A stretch of 64,000 bases of DNA, from positions 4,278,001 through 4,342,000 of the forward strand of contig NZ_CP065958.1 in assembly GCF_041270065.1 (NCBI RefSeq), read 5' to 3'. The translations under genes and the position numbers were made by a program. The notes beneath the pieces were generated by a model. That model saw only the letters and a program-made list of their open reading frames with translations, had not been told where the DNA came from and did not search any database. Source of the DNA: Streptomyces fradiae (lineage in GTDB: Bacteria > Actinomycetota > Actinomycetes > Streptomycetales > Streptomycetaceae). Position 1 is the first letter of the stretch, and each line of letters opens with the position of its first letter. Shown here in pieces: positions 32,910-40,931 of the stretch.

Positions 32910-34622
32910 TTACTGGGGTGCCGAGGTGTAGACGACGAAAGGCGGGTTCAGGTTCGGGTCGTACTTGAGACGAGTGGTTACGCCGTGAGTATCCTCGGGG
33001 GGCTGTATCGTCGCGGTTTGTTTGTCGGCCTGCACGGTCCGCCCGGTCACAGCGTTGCCGGTGAGGGGGCCCTCGTTGGGGACCGAGGGAACGTCGACGA
33101 CCAATTCCTTTTCTGCGGGCGGTGGGTTCTTGAGCCAGTCCTGGATCTGCTCGGTGTTCTGGCGAATGTTGTACTGAGTGAATTTCTGGGCCGAATTGAT
33201 GTCCGGGAAAGACGAGGACGACAGGATGACGAACTTGCCGTTCGCGCGCTGCTCGTCCTTGATTCGCTGAAGGAGCTGTTCGTCGGTCTTGCCGACGTGC
33301 TTGTCCAGGGTGTGGGCGCCGTTGAGGCCCTCGTTCGTCGCCAGGTCCAGCGAGTACATGTACGGGGAGGGGCTCTCCCCGCCGATCTGCCAGCTGTGTT
33401 CCTTCTTGAACTCGTTGAGCGAGCGCGCGCCGAAGCCCTGGGCGCGGGCGATCTCCGCCTGATAGGTCGGGGCGCTCTGGGCCGCGAAGTCCAGCTCCCA
33501 GACGAGGGCGTTGAGTGTGTTCGTGGCGTCGACGAACTCCTTGTGGTACGTCTCGACGACCGCGTTCACGCCCTGCTTGTCCATGTGGCTCCGGAAGGTG
33601 AGCACGATCCGGCCCATGATTGCGCCGACCGCCAGCTTGGTGAGGTTCGACAGACTGAGGTCGGTGAGATCCTCGGCCGTGGCCTTCGCCGCGTTGATGC
33701 CGGCCCGCTCGGTGAACTTGGTGGTCCTCTCGCCGACGTCGGAGAGGTGATCCAGGACGTCCGCGATCTTGTCCGCGGTCTCCTTCAGCACGTCGATGAT
33801 GGGGCGGCGGCGGTCGGGAGTGACGTCCTTGCTGTGCCGCCACTGGCGGCCGTCCTTCTCGACCCGGTTGCCGTCCGTGTCCAGCTGCCTGCCCCACGCC
33901 GTGGCACCCCAGATGCTCTGGCCGAAGGTCCGCATGGCTGCCTGCCACTCGCCCTTGTCCCTCGGGTTGGTGATGGTGGCGATGGCGGTGTTGAGCTCGT
34001 CCGATGCCTTCACGGCCTCGGAGCCGAGCTTCCGCCAGGCTTTGGCCATGGCCCGGGTCTCGTCCTCCTTGATGCCCGGGGTGATCTCGTGGACCTTGCC
34101 CAGGCGGAGGCCGTGCTCGATGGCGGGCCGGATGACGTCGGCGAGGAAGTCGGGGAACTCGCCGATCGCGCCGGTGATCCACCAGGAGTCGACGTCCTCG
34201 CCTGTGCCGGTCCATTTGATGGGGTTGACCGGCCCGTAGCGCGGAGGCTTGTTGATGACCACCGGCTCCGGCTGCCGGTGCGGCATCGCCCCCTTGCGGC
34301 CGGACGCCTCCCATTCGGCCAGCACATAGTGGTTGGCGGTGTGGTTCAGGCCGATGGAGGCACCGCCCACGCTGACCACGCTGCGGCCCCACGCGTCGAG
34401 GAACTTCTCGACCACCTCCGCGTACTTGACCGCGAACGCGTCCGCGCCCCAGCCGGTGCCGGCAGACTGGTTGTACTCGTTCAGGACGTCGACCAGGACG
34501 AACGCCCGTTCGGCATGGGCGAACTGGGCCTCCTTCACCAGGTCCGCCGCATGGTGGACGTGCACCGGCTGGACGTCGAAACCGCCGTTCGCCGCGGGGG
34601 AAGGCGGTGCCGCCCCGGCCAT
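32910..34622 (-). CDS. Type VII polymorphic toxin with RNase A-like C-terminus
   Basis: A 570-aa protein. The N-terminal 110 residues (HHAADLVKEAQFAHAERAF ... GWGADAFAVKY) are helical and resemble WXG100-type secretion domains. The middle part (about 110-430) is a variable helical linker. The C-terminal 140 residues form a bacterial RNase A-like (CdiA-CT) domain: AHTLDKHVGKT with H437 and H442, then SSSSFPDINSAQ, then RLKYDPNLNPPFVVYTSAP. Such domains cleave RNA in competing cells. The ATG overlaps the stop of the WXG100 gene (TGATG). No signal peptide, as expected for type VII export; the EccC-type machinery is not in this window. Confidence 0.82.
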   Translation of the reverse strand: MAGAAPPSPAANGGFDVQPVHVHHAADLVKEAQFAHAERAFVLVDVLNEYNQSAGTGWGADAFAVKYAEVVEKFLDAWGRSVVSVGGASIGLNHTANHYVLAEWEASGRKGAMPHRQPEPVVINKPPRYGPVNPIKWTGTGEDVDSWWITGAIGEFPDFLADVIRPAIEHGLRLGKVHEITPGIKEDETRAMAKAWRKLGSEAVKASDELNTAIATITNPRDKGEWQAAMRTFGQSIWGATAWGRQLDTDGNRVEKDGRQWRHSKDVTPDRRRPIIDVLKETADKIADVLDHLSDVGERTTKFTERAGINAAKATAEDLTDLSLSNLTKLAVGAIMGRIVLTFRSHMDKQGVNAVVETYHKEFVDATNTLNALVWELDFAAQSAPTYQAEIARAQGFGARSLNEFKKEHSWQIGGESPSPYMYSLDLATNEGLNGAHTLDKHVGKTDEQLLQRIKDEQRANGKFVILSSSSFPDINSAQKFTQYNIRQNTEQIQDWLKNPPPAEKELVVDVPSVPNEGPLTGNAVTGRTVQADKQTATIQPPEDTHGVTTRLKYDPNLNPPFVVYTSAPQ

Positions 34623-34927
34623 CAGGCCGCCCCCCAGCCGCGCAGCACGGCCCGGTGGGCCGCGGCGTAGGCCAGGTGGCCGTTCACCACGATGTCGTGC
34701 AGCCACGCCTGGGCGGCCTGGAGGTCCTGCGCGGACCGGTCCCACTTGTCCAGCTGGTCGACGAACGTCTGGCGGGCCTCGCCGTCCCAGGTCAGGACGA
34801 CCTTTTCGACGCGCCGGTAGAGCAGGTCGAGCTGTTCGTTGAGCGTCTTGAGGATCTCTTCGAGGTCCCCGGCCATGCCTTGCAGGGTGGCGAAGTCGAC
34901 GGATATGTGGTCGTCGCTCGACGGCAT
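34622..34927 (-). CDS. WXG100-family protein (EsxA/B-like)
   Basis: A 101-aa helical protein with the central W-x-G turn (LTWDGEARQTF) between two long helices, and the hydrophobic spacing of WXG100 secretion proteins. Family members form helical-hairpin dimers exported by type VII systems. The GGGGGA ribosome site precedes the ATG. The stop overlaps the toxin start, so it is likely a co-secreted partner or chaperone of the toxin. It ends in a short Ala/His/Arg-rich tail. Confidence 0.87.
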   Translation of the reverse strand: MPSSDDHISVDFATLQGMAGDLEEILKTLNEQLDLLYRRVEKVVLTWDGEARQTFVDQLDKWDRSAQDLQAAQAWLHDIVVNGHLAYAAAHRAVLRGWGAA

Positions 34928-34949
34928 GAATCCCCCTCGTTCGTTGTCG

Positions 34950-35399
34950 TCACAGGTCGGCGATGCGGCTGCGTGGTGCGGACGGCGCCGCGGGTTCGGT
35001 GTTCGGCGTGGACAGGGCGTCGGTCTCCGCCTGGATGTCGGTGTGGGACCGGATGCGCCGGAACTCCTCCAGGACTTCCAGGTCCTGCGCCGAGAACCCG
35101 TCCTTGCTCAGGCGGATCGCCTTGGCCAGGATCTTCATCGTCTCCCGGATGCGGACGGCGTCCTCCGCCGCCGCGCGGTGCCTGGTCCGGTACACCTCCG
35201 AGGCCGGTCCGTGCCAGCGGGACTCGATGCGGTCGACGATCTCGTCCATGCGCAGGAGCTGCTTCTTCAGCACCTCCTGCATCGTGTCGAGGTCCCCGGC
35301 GAGCGATTTGAGTTTGCTCTCGGTAAATGCAAGGTCTTCCGCGGAACCTGGTGTACCGGCTGTGGCGGCCGAACTCGCCGCATGAGGTGCAGCGTTCAC
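34950..35399 (-). CDS. WXG100-like protein, first gene of the toxin operon
   Basis: A 149-aa helical protein with W-x-G in IESRWHGPASEVYRTRHRA, a Ser/Ala/Pro-rich N-terminus and a Thr/Pro-rich C-terminal extension after the helical hairpin. The GTG start follows GGGGGAGAG. It lies 22 bp before the second WXG100 gene, and the pair probably forms the heterodimer that guides the toxin to a type VII secretion system. The promoter must lie in the 133-bp gap to the divergent XRE gene, which holds a 13-bp-arm palindrome. Confidence 0.85.
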   Translation of the reverse strand: MNAAPHAASSAATAGTPGSAEDLAFTESKLKSLAGDLDTMQEVLKKQLLRMDEIVDRIESRWHGPASEVYRTRHRAAAEDAVRIRETMKILAKAIRLSKDGFSAQDLEVLEEFRRIRSHTDIQAETDALSTPNTEPAAPSAPRSRIADL

Positions 35400-35478
35400 G
35401 GTGTCTCTCCCCCCGGTGTGGTCAGTGGCTGATCACTCTGCCGACGTTAGCAAACGCGGATGGTGACCGTCGTTGCAA

Positions 35479-35508
35479 AACTATTGCAAGCGGCTGCTTG
35501 CAATAGTT
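35479..35508. promoter_or_regulatory. Perfect palindrome between the toxin operon and the XRE gene
   Basis: AACTATTGCAAGC (35479-35491), a 4-bp spacer and its exact complement (35496-35508); each arm contains TTGCAA and a third TTGCAA lies at 35473-35478. AT-rich against the background. Likely operator, probably for the XRE protein. Confidence 0.65.
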
Positions 35509-35532
35509 AGCAGCAGCTGGCATGGTCGGAGC

Positions 35533-35913
35533 ATGGCTTCACTCAACGTCGGGAATCTCGGTGAGTACCTCCGTGAGCAGCGGCGCACCGCGCAGTTGTC
35601 CTTGCGGCAGCTCGCCGAGGCGGCGGGGGTGTCGAATCCGTATCTGAGTCAGATCGAGCGGGGGCTGCGCAAGCCCAGTGCCGAGGTGTTGCAGCAGGTC
35701 GCCAAGGCGCTGCGGATCTCCGCCGAGACGCTGTACGTGCGCGCCGGGATTCTCGACGAGCAGGAGCGGGACGAGCTGGAGACGCGGGCCGTCATTCTGG
35801 CCGATCCGTCGATCAACGAGCGGCAGAAGCAGGTGCTGCTCCAGATCTACGACTCCTTCCGCAAGGAGAACGCCGCCGAGCAGCAGCAGGCGCAGCAGCC
35901 CACCGACACGTAG
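35533..35913 (+). CDS. XRE-family regulator upstream of the HbhA-like gene
   Basis: A 126-aa protein. The helix-turn-helix is LSLRQLAEAAGVSNPYLSQIERGLRKPS at about residues 20-48, followed by a helical region and a Gln-rich tail. Start MASLNVG (ATG at 35533). Gene order XRE - HbhA-like - DUF2516 is the same as around hbhA in mycobacteria, which supports a conserved unit. The perfect palindrome 25-54 bp upstream suggests autoregulation. It may or may not touch the divergent toxin operon. Confidence 0.9.
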   Translation: MASLNVGNLGEYLREQRRTAQLSLRQLAEAAGVSNPYLSQIERGLRKPSAEVLQQVAKALRISAETLYVRAGILDEQERDELETRAVILADPSINERQKQVLLQIYDSFRKENAAEQQQAQQPTDT

Positions 35914-35941
35914 CACCTGAACTTCCGGGAGGACCACGACC

Positions 35942-36454
35942 ATGGCCATCATCGACGAACTCCGTACCCCCCTCTACTTCGCCGCCGGCGCCGCCGACCT
36001 CGCCGCGCAGCAGGCCAAGAAGGTGCCCGGGCTGATCGAGCAGCTCGCCGCCGACGCGCCCGCGCGCATCGAGGCCGTGCGCAACACGGACACGAAGGCG
36101 GTGCAGGAGAAGGCGCAGGCGAAGTTCGCCGAGTTCGTCGGCGGTCTGGACACCGACCTGAAGAAGCTCGGCGAGCAGGCCCAGGACCTGGCGCTGCGCG
36201 GGGTCGGGGTCGCCGCCGAGTACGCGGTCAAGGCGCGCGAGAAGTACGAGGAGCTCGCCGCGCACGGCGAGGAGACCGTGAAGGCCTGGCGCGGCGAGGT
36301 CGCCGAGGAGATCACCGAGATCGCCGTCGTCGTCGAGCCCGAGCCGGTCGTCGAGCCCGAGCCCGAGCCCGAGACCAAGAAGGCTCCGGCCGCCCGCAAG
36401 GCCACCACCCGCAAGGCGCCCGCCAAGAAGGCCGCAGCCGAAACCGCCGAGTAA
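35942..36454 (+). CDS. HbhA-like (heparin-binding hemagglutinin-type) protein
   Basis: A 170-aa protein. A long N-terminal alpha-helical coiled-coil region (about residues 5-115) is followed by an acidic Glu/Pro segment (EPEPVVEPEPEPE) and a Lys/Ala-rich C-terminus (KKAPAARKATTRKAPAKKAA). This is the layout of mycobacterial HbhA, whose Lys-rich tail binds heparan sulfate. In a soil Streptomyces the role is more likely surface or cell-division related, unknown. A GGGAGG ribosome site precedes the ATG. Confidence 0.85.
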   Translation: MAIIDELRTPLYFAAGAADLAAQQAKKVPGLIEQLAADAPARIEAVRNTDTKAVQEKAQAKFAEFVGGLDTDLKKLGEQAQDLALRGVGVAAEYAVKAREKYEELAAHGEETVKAWRGEVAEEITEIAVVVEPEPVVEPEPEPETKKAPAARKATTRKAPAKKAAAETAE

Positions 36455-36479
36455 AGGCTGAGCAGAGCCGGGCGGGCGG

Positions 36480-36505
36480 TCCGGGCACCAAACCCGGTGT
36501 CCGGA
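36480..36505 (+). terminator. Hairpin after the HbhA-like gene
   Basis: 10-bp arms (36480-36489 and 36496-36505) with one wobble, 25 bp after the stop. Confidence 0.45.
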
Positions 36506-36566
36506 GCGTTGTACCGGGTACCTTGGCCGCGAGGCGCTCCACCCACACACCTAGGCGGTGCTCAGC

Positions 36567-36899
36567 ATGTTGGCGAACGGCTTCGACTCGATCCTCTCCC
36601 TGGTGACCTTCCTGGTCTTCACCGGCTTCGCCGTCGCCGCGTTCGCCTTCGCCGCCACGGCGCGCGAGGACGCCTACCGCGCGGCGGACAAGCAGACCAA
36701 GAAGTTCTGGCTGATCCTGCTCGGCATCAACCTGCTCCTCAACCTGCTGCTGCCGATGCTGTTCCTGCAGATCGCCGGGCTCATCGCCGCCATCGTCTTC
36801 ATGGTCGACGTGCGGCCGGCCCTCCGCCAGATCTCCGGCGGCCGCCGCGGCGGCTCCAGCAGCGACGGCCCGTACGGCCCCTACAACGGCGGCCGGTAG
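36567..36899 (+). CDS. DUF2516 membrane protein
   Basis: A 110-aa protein with three hydrophobic helices (SLVTFLVFTGFAVAAFAFA, FWLILLGINLLLNLLLPM, LQIAGLIAAIVFMV) and a Gly/Ser/Tyr-rich tail. This is the DUF2516 pattern, also the third member of the mycobacterial hbhA neighbourhood. ATG 36567 was chosen; a GTG three codons earlier is possible. The function is unknown. A 13-bp direct repeat (CGGTAGCGGTTGC, two copies) begins at its stop. Confidence 0.8.
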   Translation: MLANGFDSILSLVTFLVFTGFAVAAFAFAATAREDAYRAADKQTKKFWLILLGINLLLNLLLPMLFLQIAGLIAAIVFMVDVRPALRQISGGRRGGSSSDGPYGPYNGGR

Positions 36900-36954
36900 C
36901 GGTTGCCGGTAGCGGTTGCCCGTAGCCGGCAGTCGGAAGAGCGCGATCAAGGCC

Positions 36955-36982
36955 AAGGTCCGGGCGGTTACGCCCGGGCCTT
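36955..36982. terminator. Bidirectional terminator between DUF2516 and PP2C genes
   Basis: 12-bp arms (36955-36966 and 36971-36982) with one wobble and a 4-nt loop that contains the PP2C stop codon. Confidence 0.65.
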
Positions 36983-38212
36983 GTCCCGTTCCAGGGCGAG
37001 GACCGCGACGTCGTCCGTCAGCTCCCCGCCGTTCAGCGAGCGCACCTCCGTCACCGCCGCGTCGAGCAGCTCCTCGCCGCGCAGTCCCTCCGCCAGCTGC
37101 CGGTTGATCATCTCGACCATGCCGTCCTGGCCGAGCCGCGGCGAGCCAGGCCCCGCCGAGCGGCCCTCGATCAGCCCGTCGGTGTACATCAGCAGGCTCC
37201 ACGAACCGCCCAGCTCCACCTGCCGGCGCGGCCAGCGGGCGCGCGGCAGCAGTCCCAGGGCCGGGCCCCCGTCCTCGTACGGCAGCAGCTCCGCCGCCCG
37301 CCCGTGCCGGGCGATCAGCGGCGAGGGGTGGCCCGCCAGGCACAGCCCGGCGCGGCGTCCGTCCGCCGAGATGTCGACGGTGCACAGCGTTGCGAAGATC
37401 TCGTCGTTCTCGCGCTCGTGCTCCAGGACCTGCTGGAGGGTGGAGAGCAGCTCGTCCCCGCACAGCCCCGCGAAGGTCAGCGCCCGCCAGGCGATCCGCA
37501 GCTCCACGCCGAGCGCCGCCTCGTCAGGCCCGTGGCCGCAGACGTCGCCGATCATCGCGTGCACGGTGCCGTCCGGGGTGCGCACGGTGTCGTAGAAGTC
37601 GCCGCCGAGCAGCGCCCGGGACCGGCCGGGCCGGTAGCGGGCCGCGAACCGCAGGTCGGAGCCCTCCAGGAGCGGCGTGGGCAGCAGTCCGCGCTCCAGG
37701 CGGGCGTTCTCCTGGGCGCGCAGCCGCGACTCGGCCAGCTTGATCTTCACGACGTCGTTGCGCTTGCGCTCGACCGCGTAGCGGATGGCGCGGCTCAGCA
37801 GCCGCCCGTCCAGCTCCTCCTTGAAGAGGTGGTCCTGCGCCCCGACCCGTACCGCCTCGGCCGCGAGCTCCGCGTCCCCGGCCGCCGCGAGCGCGAGCAC
37901 GGCGTGCCGCGGCGCGAGCCGCAGGATGTGCCGCAGCGGTGCGAGCAGGTCGTCCTCGGCCCCGCGGGGGGCGGGCAGGGAGAGGTCGACGAGGACGCAG
38001 TGCACGTCGTCGGTGAGCAGCCGCTCGGCCTCGGTGAGGTTGCGGGCGGTGCGGATACGGACCCGGGTCCCGGCCGCGTCGAGCAGCTCGGGTACGGCGA
38101 GGGCGCCGGCCGGGTCGTCCTCGACGACCAGGAGCGTGAGGTCGTGGGCGGTGCCGGGCGTTCCGGGTGCCGCGGGAGAATCGATTCTCTGGCGCGGTAC
38201 GGGTACGGGCAT
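36968..38212 (-). CDS. PP2C (RsbU/SpoIIE-type) phosphatase with receiver domain
   Basis: A 414-aa protein. The N-terminal receiver domain (LLVVEDDPAG, CVLVDLSLP, KEELDGRLL) is joined by a coiled linker to a SpoIIE-type PP2C domain with metal-binding motifs GGDFYDTV, GDVCGHGPDEAALG and ELTDDVAVL. These proteins dephosphorylate anti-sigma-factor antagonists and so activate stress or developmental sigma factors. The MPVPVPR start was chosen over an ATG 32 codons upstream. There is no cognate kinase nearby. A TGGCATATGCCA palindrome lies about 105 bp upstream. Confidence 0.9.
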   Translation of the reverse strand: MPVPVPRQRIDSPAAPGTPGTAHDLTLLVVEDDPAGALAVPELLDAAGTRVRIRTARNLTEAERLLTDDVHCVLVDLSLPAPRGAEDDLLAPLRHILRLAPRHAVLALAAAGDAELAAEAVRVGAQDHLFKEELDGRLLSRAIRYAVERKRNDVVKIKLAESRLRAQENARLERGLLPTPLLEGSDLRFAARYRPGRSRALLGGDFYDTVRTPDGTVHAMIGDVCGHGPDEAALGVELRIAWRALTFAGLCGDELLSTLQQVLEHERENDEIFATLCTVDISADGRRAGLCLAGHPSPLIARHGRAAELLPYEDGGPALGLLPRARWPRRQVELGGSWSLLMYTDGLIEGRSAGPGSPRLGQDGMVEMINRQLAEGLRGEELLDAAVTEVRSLNGGELTDDVAVLALERDKARA

Positions 38213-38565
38213 CGGTTTGGGTTTCCTTCCCTCCCCCCGAGGGCCGGGGACCGACCATAGCGGTACCGCGGGGCGCAGCGGAATGGCGATCACCGAGTGA
38301 ACCGGCACGGCGGTATGGCATATGCCACGGATGGGGAGGTAGTCGCCGCTCGGAGCGTGTGACGGCGGGCCGGCGGGCGCTCCGGGCGATGAGAAACGTC
38401 ACGTCGGGGCGGGGGCGAAGGGGGCGTGCGGAGGGCGTGCGGAGCCCACGCGGAGGTCGTGCGGAGAGTTGGAGAAGGGTGCGCGCAGCGTACGAGGAGG
38501 GCGCGCGGGAGTACGAAGAGGGGGCGGCGCGCGGAGCCGTACGGCGCCGGCATCCCGTCCTCCGG
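38213..38565. other. 353-bp gap between the PP2C gene and the NlpC/P60 stop
   Basis: Contains the palindrome at 38316-38327 and the PP2C promoter region. The part from 38400 to 38550 is a G-rich, purine-biased stretch with repeated GTGCGGAG words. No gene or terminator that I can support. Confidence 0.5.
38316..38327. promoter_or_regulatory. Perfect palindrome TGGCATATGCCA upstream of PP2C
   Basis: A 12-bp palindrome about 105 bp before the PP2C start, related to the one at 6779-6792. Candidate operator, unknown factor. Confidence 0.4.
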
Positions 38566-39624
38566 TTACTCCGGCCGCACCACGCCCAGGATCTCCATCG
38601 AGCCCGCGCCCGCGATCGTCACGTTCCGGCCGGGGCGCGGCGCGTGGACGATCGCGCCGTTGCCCACGTACATCCCGATGTGGGTGGCGTCCTTGTAGTA
38701 GACGATCAGGTCGCCGGGCCGCATGTCCTTGATGTCCACGTGCGGCAGCAGGCGCCACTGCTCCTGCGAGGTGCGCGGGATCGGATGGCCGGCCGCCGCC
38801 CAGGCGGACTGGGTGAGGCCGGAGCAGTCGTACGAGCCGGGGCCCTCGGCGCCCCACACGTACGGCTTGCCGATCTGCGCCGTCGCGAACTCCACCGCGC
38901 GCTTGCCCGCCGGGGTGGCCTTCTCGCTGAGGCCCTTGAGGACGCCGGAGTCGAGCCAGGCGGTCTGCGCCTTGTACTGCGCCTGCTCCTCCAGGCGCAG
39001 CAGCCGGGCCCGCTCCTCGGCGGCGAGCTGCGACTCCAGCTTCTTCGCCGCCTCGATCTTGCCGTTGATCTCCTTCTTCGCCTTGGCCTGCTTGACCCGG
39101 TTGGCCTCCAGCTTCGTCCAGTTGAGGCTGGCGTCCTTGGCGTAGGCGGTCAACAGCGCCTGGGTGCTCGTCATCTCGGCGAGCAGGTCCTTGGTGGCCT
39201 TGTGGCCCTCCTTGAGGCGGCCGGCGTTGTCGAGGAAGAGCTGCGGGTCGTTGGTGAGGACGAACTGAGCGCCGTCCGGCAGACCGCCGTTGCGGTACTG
39301 CGCGCGGGCGGCGGCGCCGGCGCGCGCCTTGAGGTCGTCGATCTTCTCCTGGCCGGCCACGATCTGCCGGGCGAGCTTCACGATCTCGTCGGACTGCTCC
39401 TTGGCCTTCTCTTCGGCCAGGTTGTACGCGTCGGTGGCGGCGGCCGCCTGACGGTAGAGCCCGTCGATCTCCTTGCGGACCTCTTCGAGGGTCTTCTTCG
39501 GCTGCGCGGGCGGCCCGGGCGGCAGCGGGGCCGCGGCGGCCTGGAGGGTGAGCGCGGGTGAGGCGAGCACCGTCAGGGCGCAGACCACGGTGAGCGTGGC
39601 GATGGCGTGGCGGCGTCGGTTCAC
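38566..39624 (-). CDS. Secreted NlpC/P60 cell-wall hydrolase
   Basis: A 352-aa secreted protein. The signal peptide is at residues 1-32 (ending ALTLQAAAAP). A long coiled-coil domain (about 40-220) follows, then an NlpC/P60 domain with catalytic C267 (YDCSGLTQ), His in DATHIGMYVGNG and the third polar residue in IVHAPRPG. These D,L-endopeptidases cut peptidoglycan stem peptides; the coiled coil probably positions or restrains the enzyme. The GTG start follows GGGGGA. Confidence 0.92.
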   Translation of the reverse strand: MNRRRHAIATLTVVCALTVLASPALTLQAAAAPLPPGPPAQPKKTLEEVRKEIDGLYRQAAAATDAYNLAEEKAKEQSDEIVKLARQIVAGQEKIDDLKARAGAAARAQYRNGGLPDGAQFVLTNDPQLFLDNAGRLKEGHKATKDLLAEMTSTQALLTAYAKDASLNWTKLEANRVKQAKAKKEINGKIEAAKKLESQLAAEERARLLRLEEQAQYKAQTAWLDSGVLKGLSEKATPAGKRAVEFATAQIGKPYVWGAEGPGSYDCSGLTQSAWAAAGHPIPRTSQEQWRLLPHVDIKDMRPGDLIVYYKDATHIGMYVGNGAIVHAPRPGRNVTIAGAGSMEILGVVRPE

Positions 39625-39872
39625 TGGCTCCCCCTCAGGACACCGAATCTGAAGCTCTGTCTACTGCTCTACTGCTATTGCACTGCTGCTGCACTGCTGC
39701 TGTGCTGTATCTGATTTACCGTCAGTAACTTACTGGTGACCTTGGCGATAGTGCCATGCCGAACCCGAAAGCAACAGGGGAAAGCCGGGCCTGTCGGGTC
39801 ACTTCCCCCCACGGTGGACGTACGCGGCGCCGGGCGCGTTCCACAGCCCGGGGAAATTCAGGGGGAGTTCAC

Positions 39873-40685
39873 TCATCCCGTACGGGGCGCCAGCGCGTCC
39901 CAGCGCACGCTCACCTCGCCCTGGCGCCAGCGCCGCGGCCCGTCCGTGAGCGGCCAGTCCGCCGCCAGGGCGCGCACGGAGCGGATCCAGCGCTGCCGGG
40001 CGCCGAGCGAGGCGAAGGGCGCGGCGGCGGCCCAGGCGCGGTCGAAGTCCCGGAGGAAGGCGTGCACCGGCTCGCCGGGCACGTTCCGGTGGATGAGGGC
40101 CTTGGGCAGCCGCTCGGCGAGATCGGACGGCCGGTCGAGCGAACCGAGGCGGGTCGCGAAGGTCACCGTGCGCGGACCCGAGCGGTCGAGCGCGACCCAG
40201 ACGTGCCGCCGCCCGATCTCGTCGCAGGTGCCCTCGACGAGCAGCCCGTCCGGCGCGAGCCGCCGGCACAGGCGCTCCCAGACGGCGGCGACCTGCTCCT
40301 CGTCGTACTGCCGCAGCACGTTCGCGGCCCGGATCAGCGAGACCTCGCCCGGCACCGGCACCTCGAAGCCGCCGTGCCGGAAGGTCAGCCCCTCCCGCTC
40401 GTACGGCTGCGCCGCGGCCACCCGGGCCGGCTCGATCTCGACCCCGACGACCACCGCCCGCGGATCGGCGGTCCGCAGCCGCCCGAGCAGTTCGACGGCG
40501 GTCCACGGCGCGGCCCCGTACCCGAGGTCCACCGCGACCGGGGCCGCCTCCGAGCGCCGCATCGCCGGGCCGTGCACGGCCGCGATCCACCGGTCCTGGC
40601 GCCGCAGACGGTTCGGATTCGTGGTCCCGCGCGTCACCGTCCCGACGGGGCGGACGGCGGCGGTACTGGTGGTGCGGCGGGCCAT
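39873..40685 (-). CDS. Class I SAM-dependent methyltransferase-like protein
   Basis: A 270-aa protein. Motif I is [17 protein letters not shown], followed by [15 protein letters not shown] and a class I fold. The N-terminus has a conserved Arg-rich [13 protein letters not shown] stretch. It lies upstream of and divergent from mshA, as in other Streptomyces, so a link to mycothiol is possible but unproven. The ATG is supported by TACGCT 6 nt upstream. Substrate unknown. The 250-bp gap to the NlpC gene holds CTGCTGCA-type microrepeats at 39661-39700 and no gene. Confidence 0.82.
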   Translation of the reverse strand: MARRTTSTAAVRPVGTVTRGTTNPNRLRRQDRWIAAVHGPAMRRSEAAPVAVDLGYGAAPWTAVELLGRLRTADPRAVVVGVEIEPARVAAAQPYEREGLTFRHGGFEVPVPGEVSLIRAANVLRQYDEEQVAAVWERLCRRLAPDGLLVEGTCDEIGRRHVWVALDRSGPRTVTFATRLGSLDRPSDLAERLPKALIHRNVPGEPVHAFLRDFDRAWAAAAPFASLGARQRWIRSVRALAADWPLTDGPRRWRQGEVSVRWDALAPRTG

Positions 40686-40691
40686 GCCATG

Positions 40692-40697
40692 AGCGTA
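40692..40697 (-). promoter_or_regulatory. -10 hexamer TACGCT of the methyltransferase gene
   Basis: Minus-strand TACGCT, 6 nt before the ATG at 40685. Confidence 0.5.
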
Positions 40698-40931
40698 AGC
40701 GAGCGCATGGGGTGCGGAGCGCCCCCTGGGCGGACCCTGGGCGCCCCCTGGGCCGTACCGCCGGCCGCCGTCTCCGCCGTAATGACCGCCGCCTCCGCCG
40801 TAATGAATTGGCAAAGCGAAGCCCCGGACGGAAATGAAAGCGGGCATTCCGGTGTTCTGGAGGCCGGTGGGTGTTCCGCACCCTCCCTCTGCCATGCCCG
40901 ACAGCGGAACCACAGCGGAAGGACCGCCGAC

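Noticed and set aside
31263..35399. Complete type VII secretion system
   Set aside because: No EccB, EccC, EccD or mycosin-type gene in the window; only substrates and immunity proteins are present.
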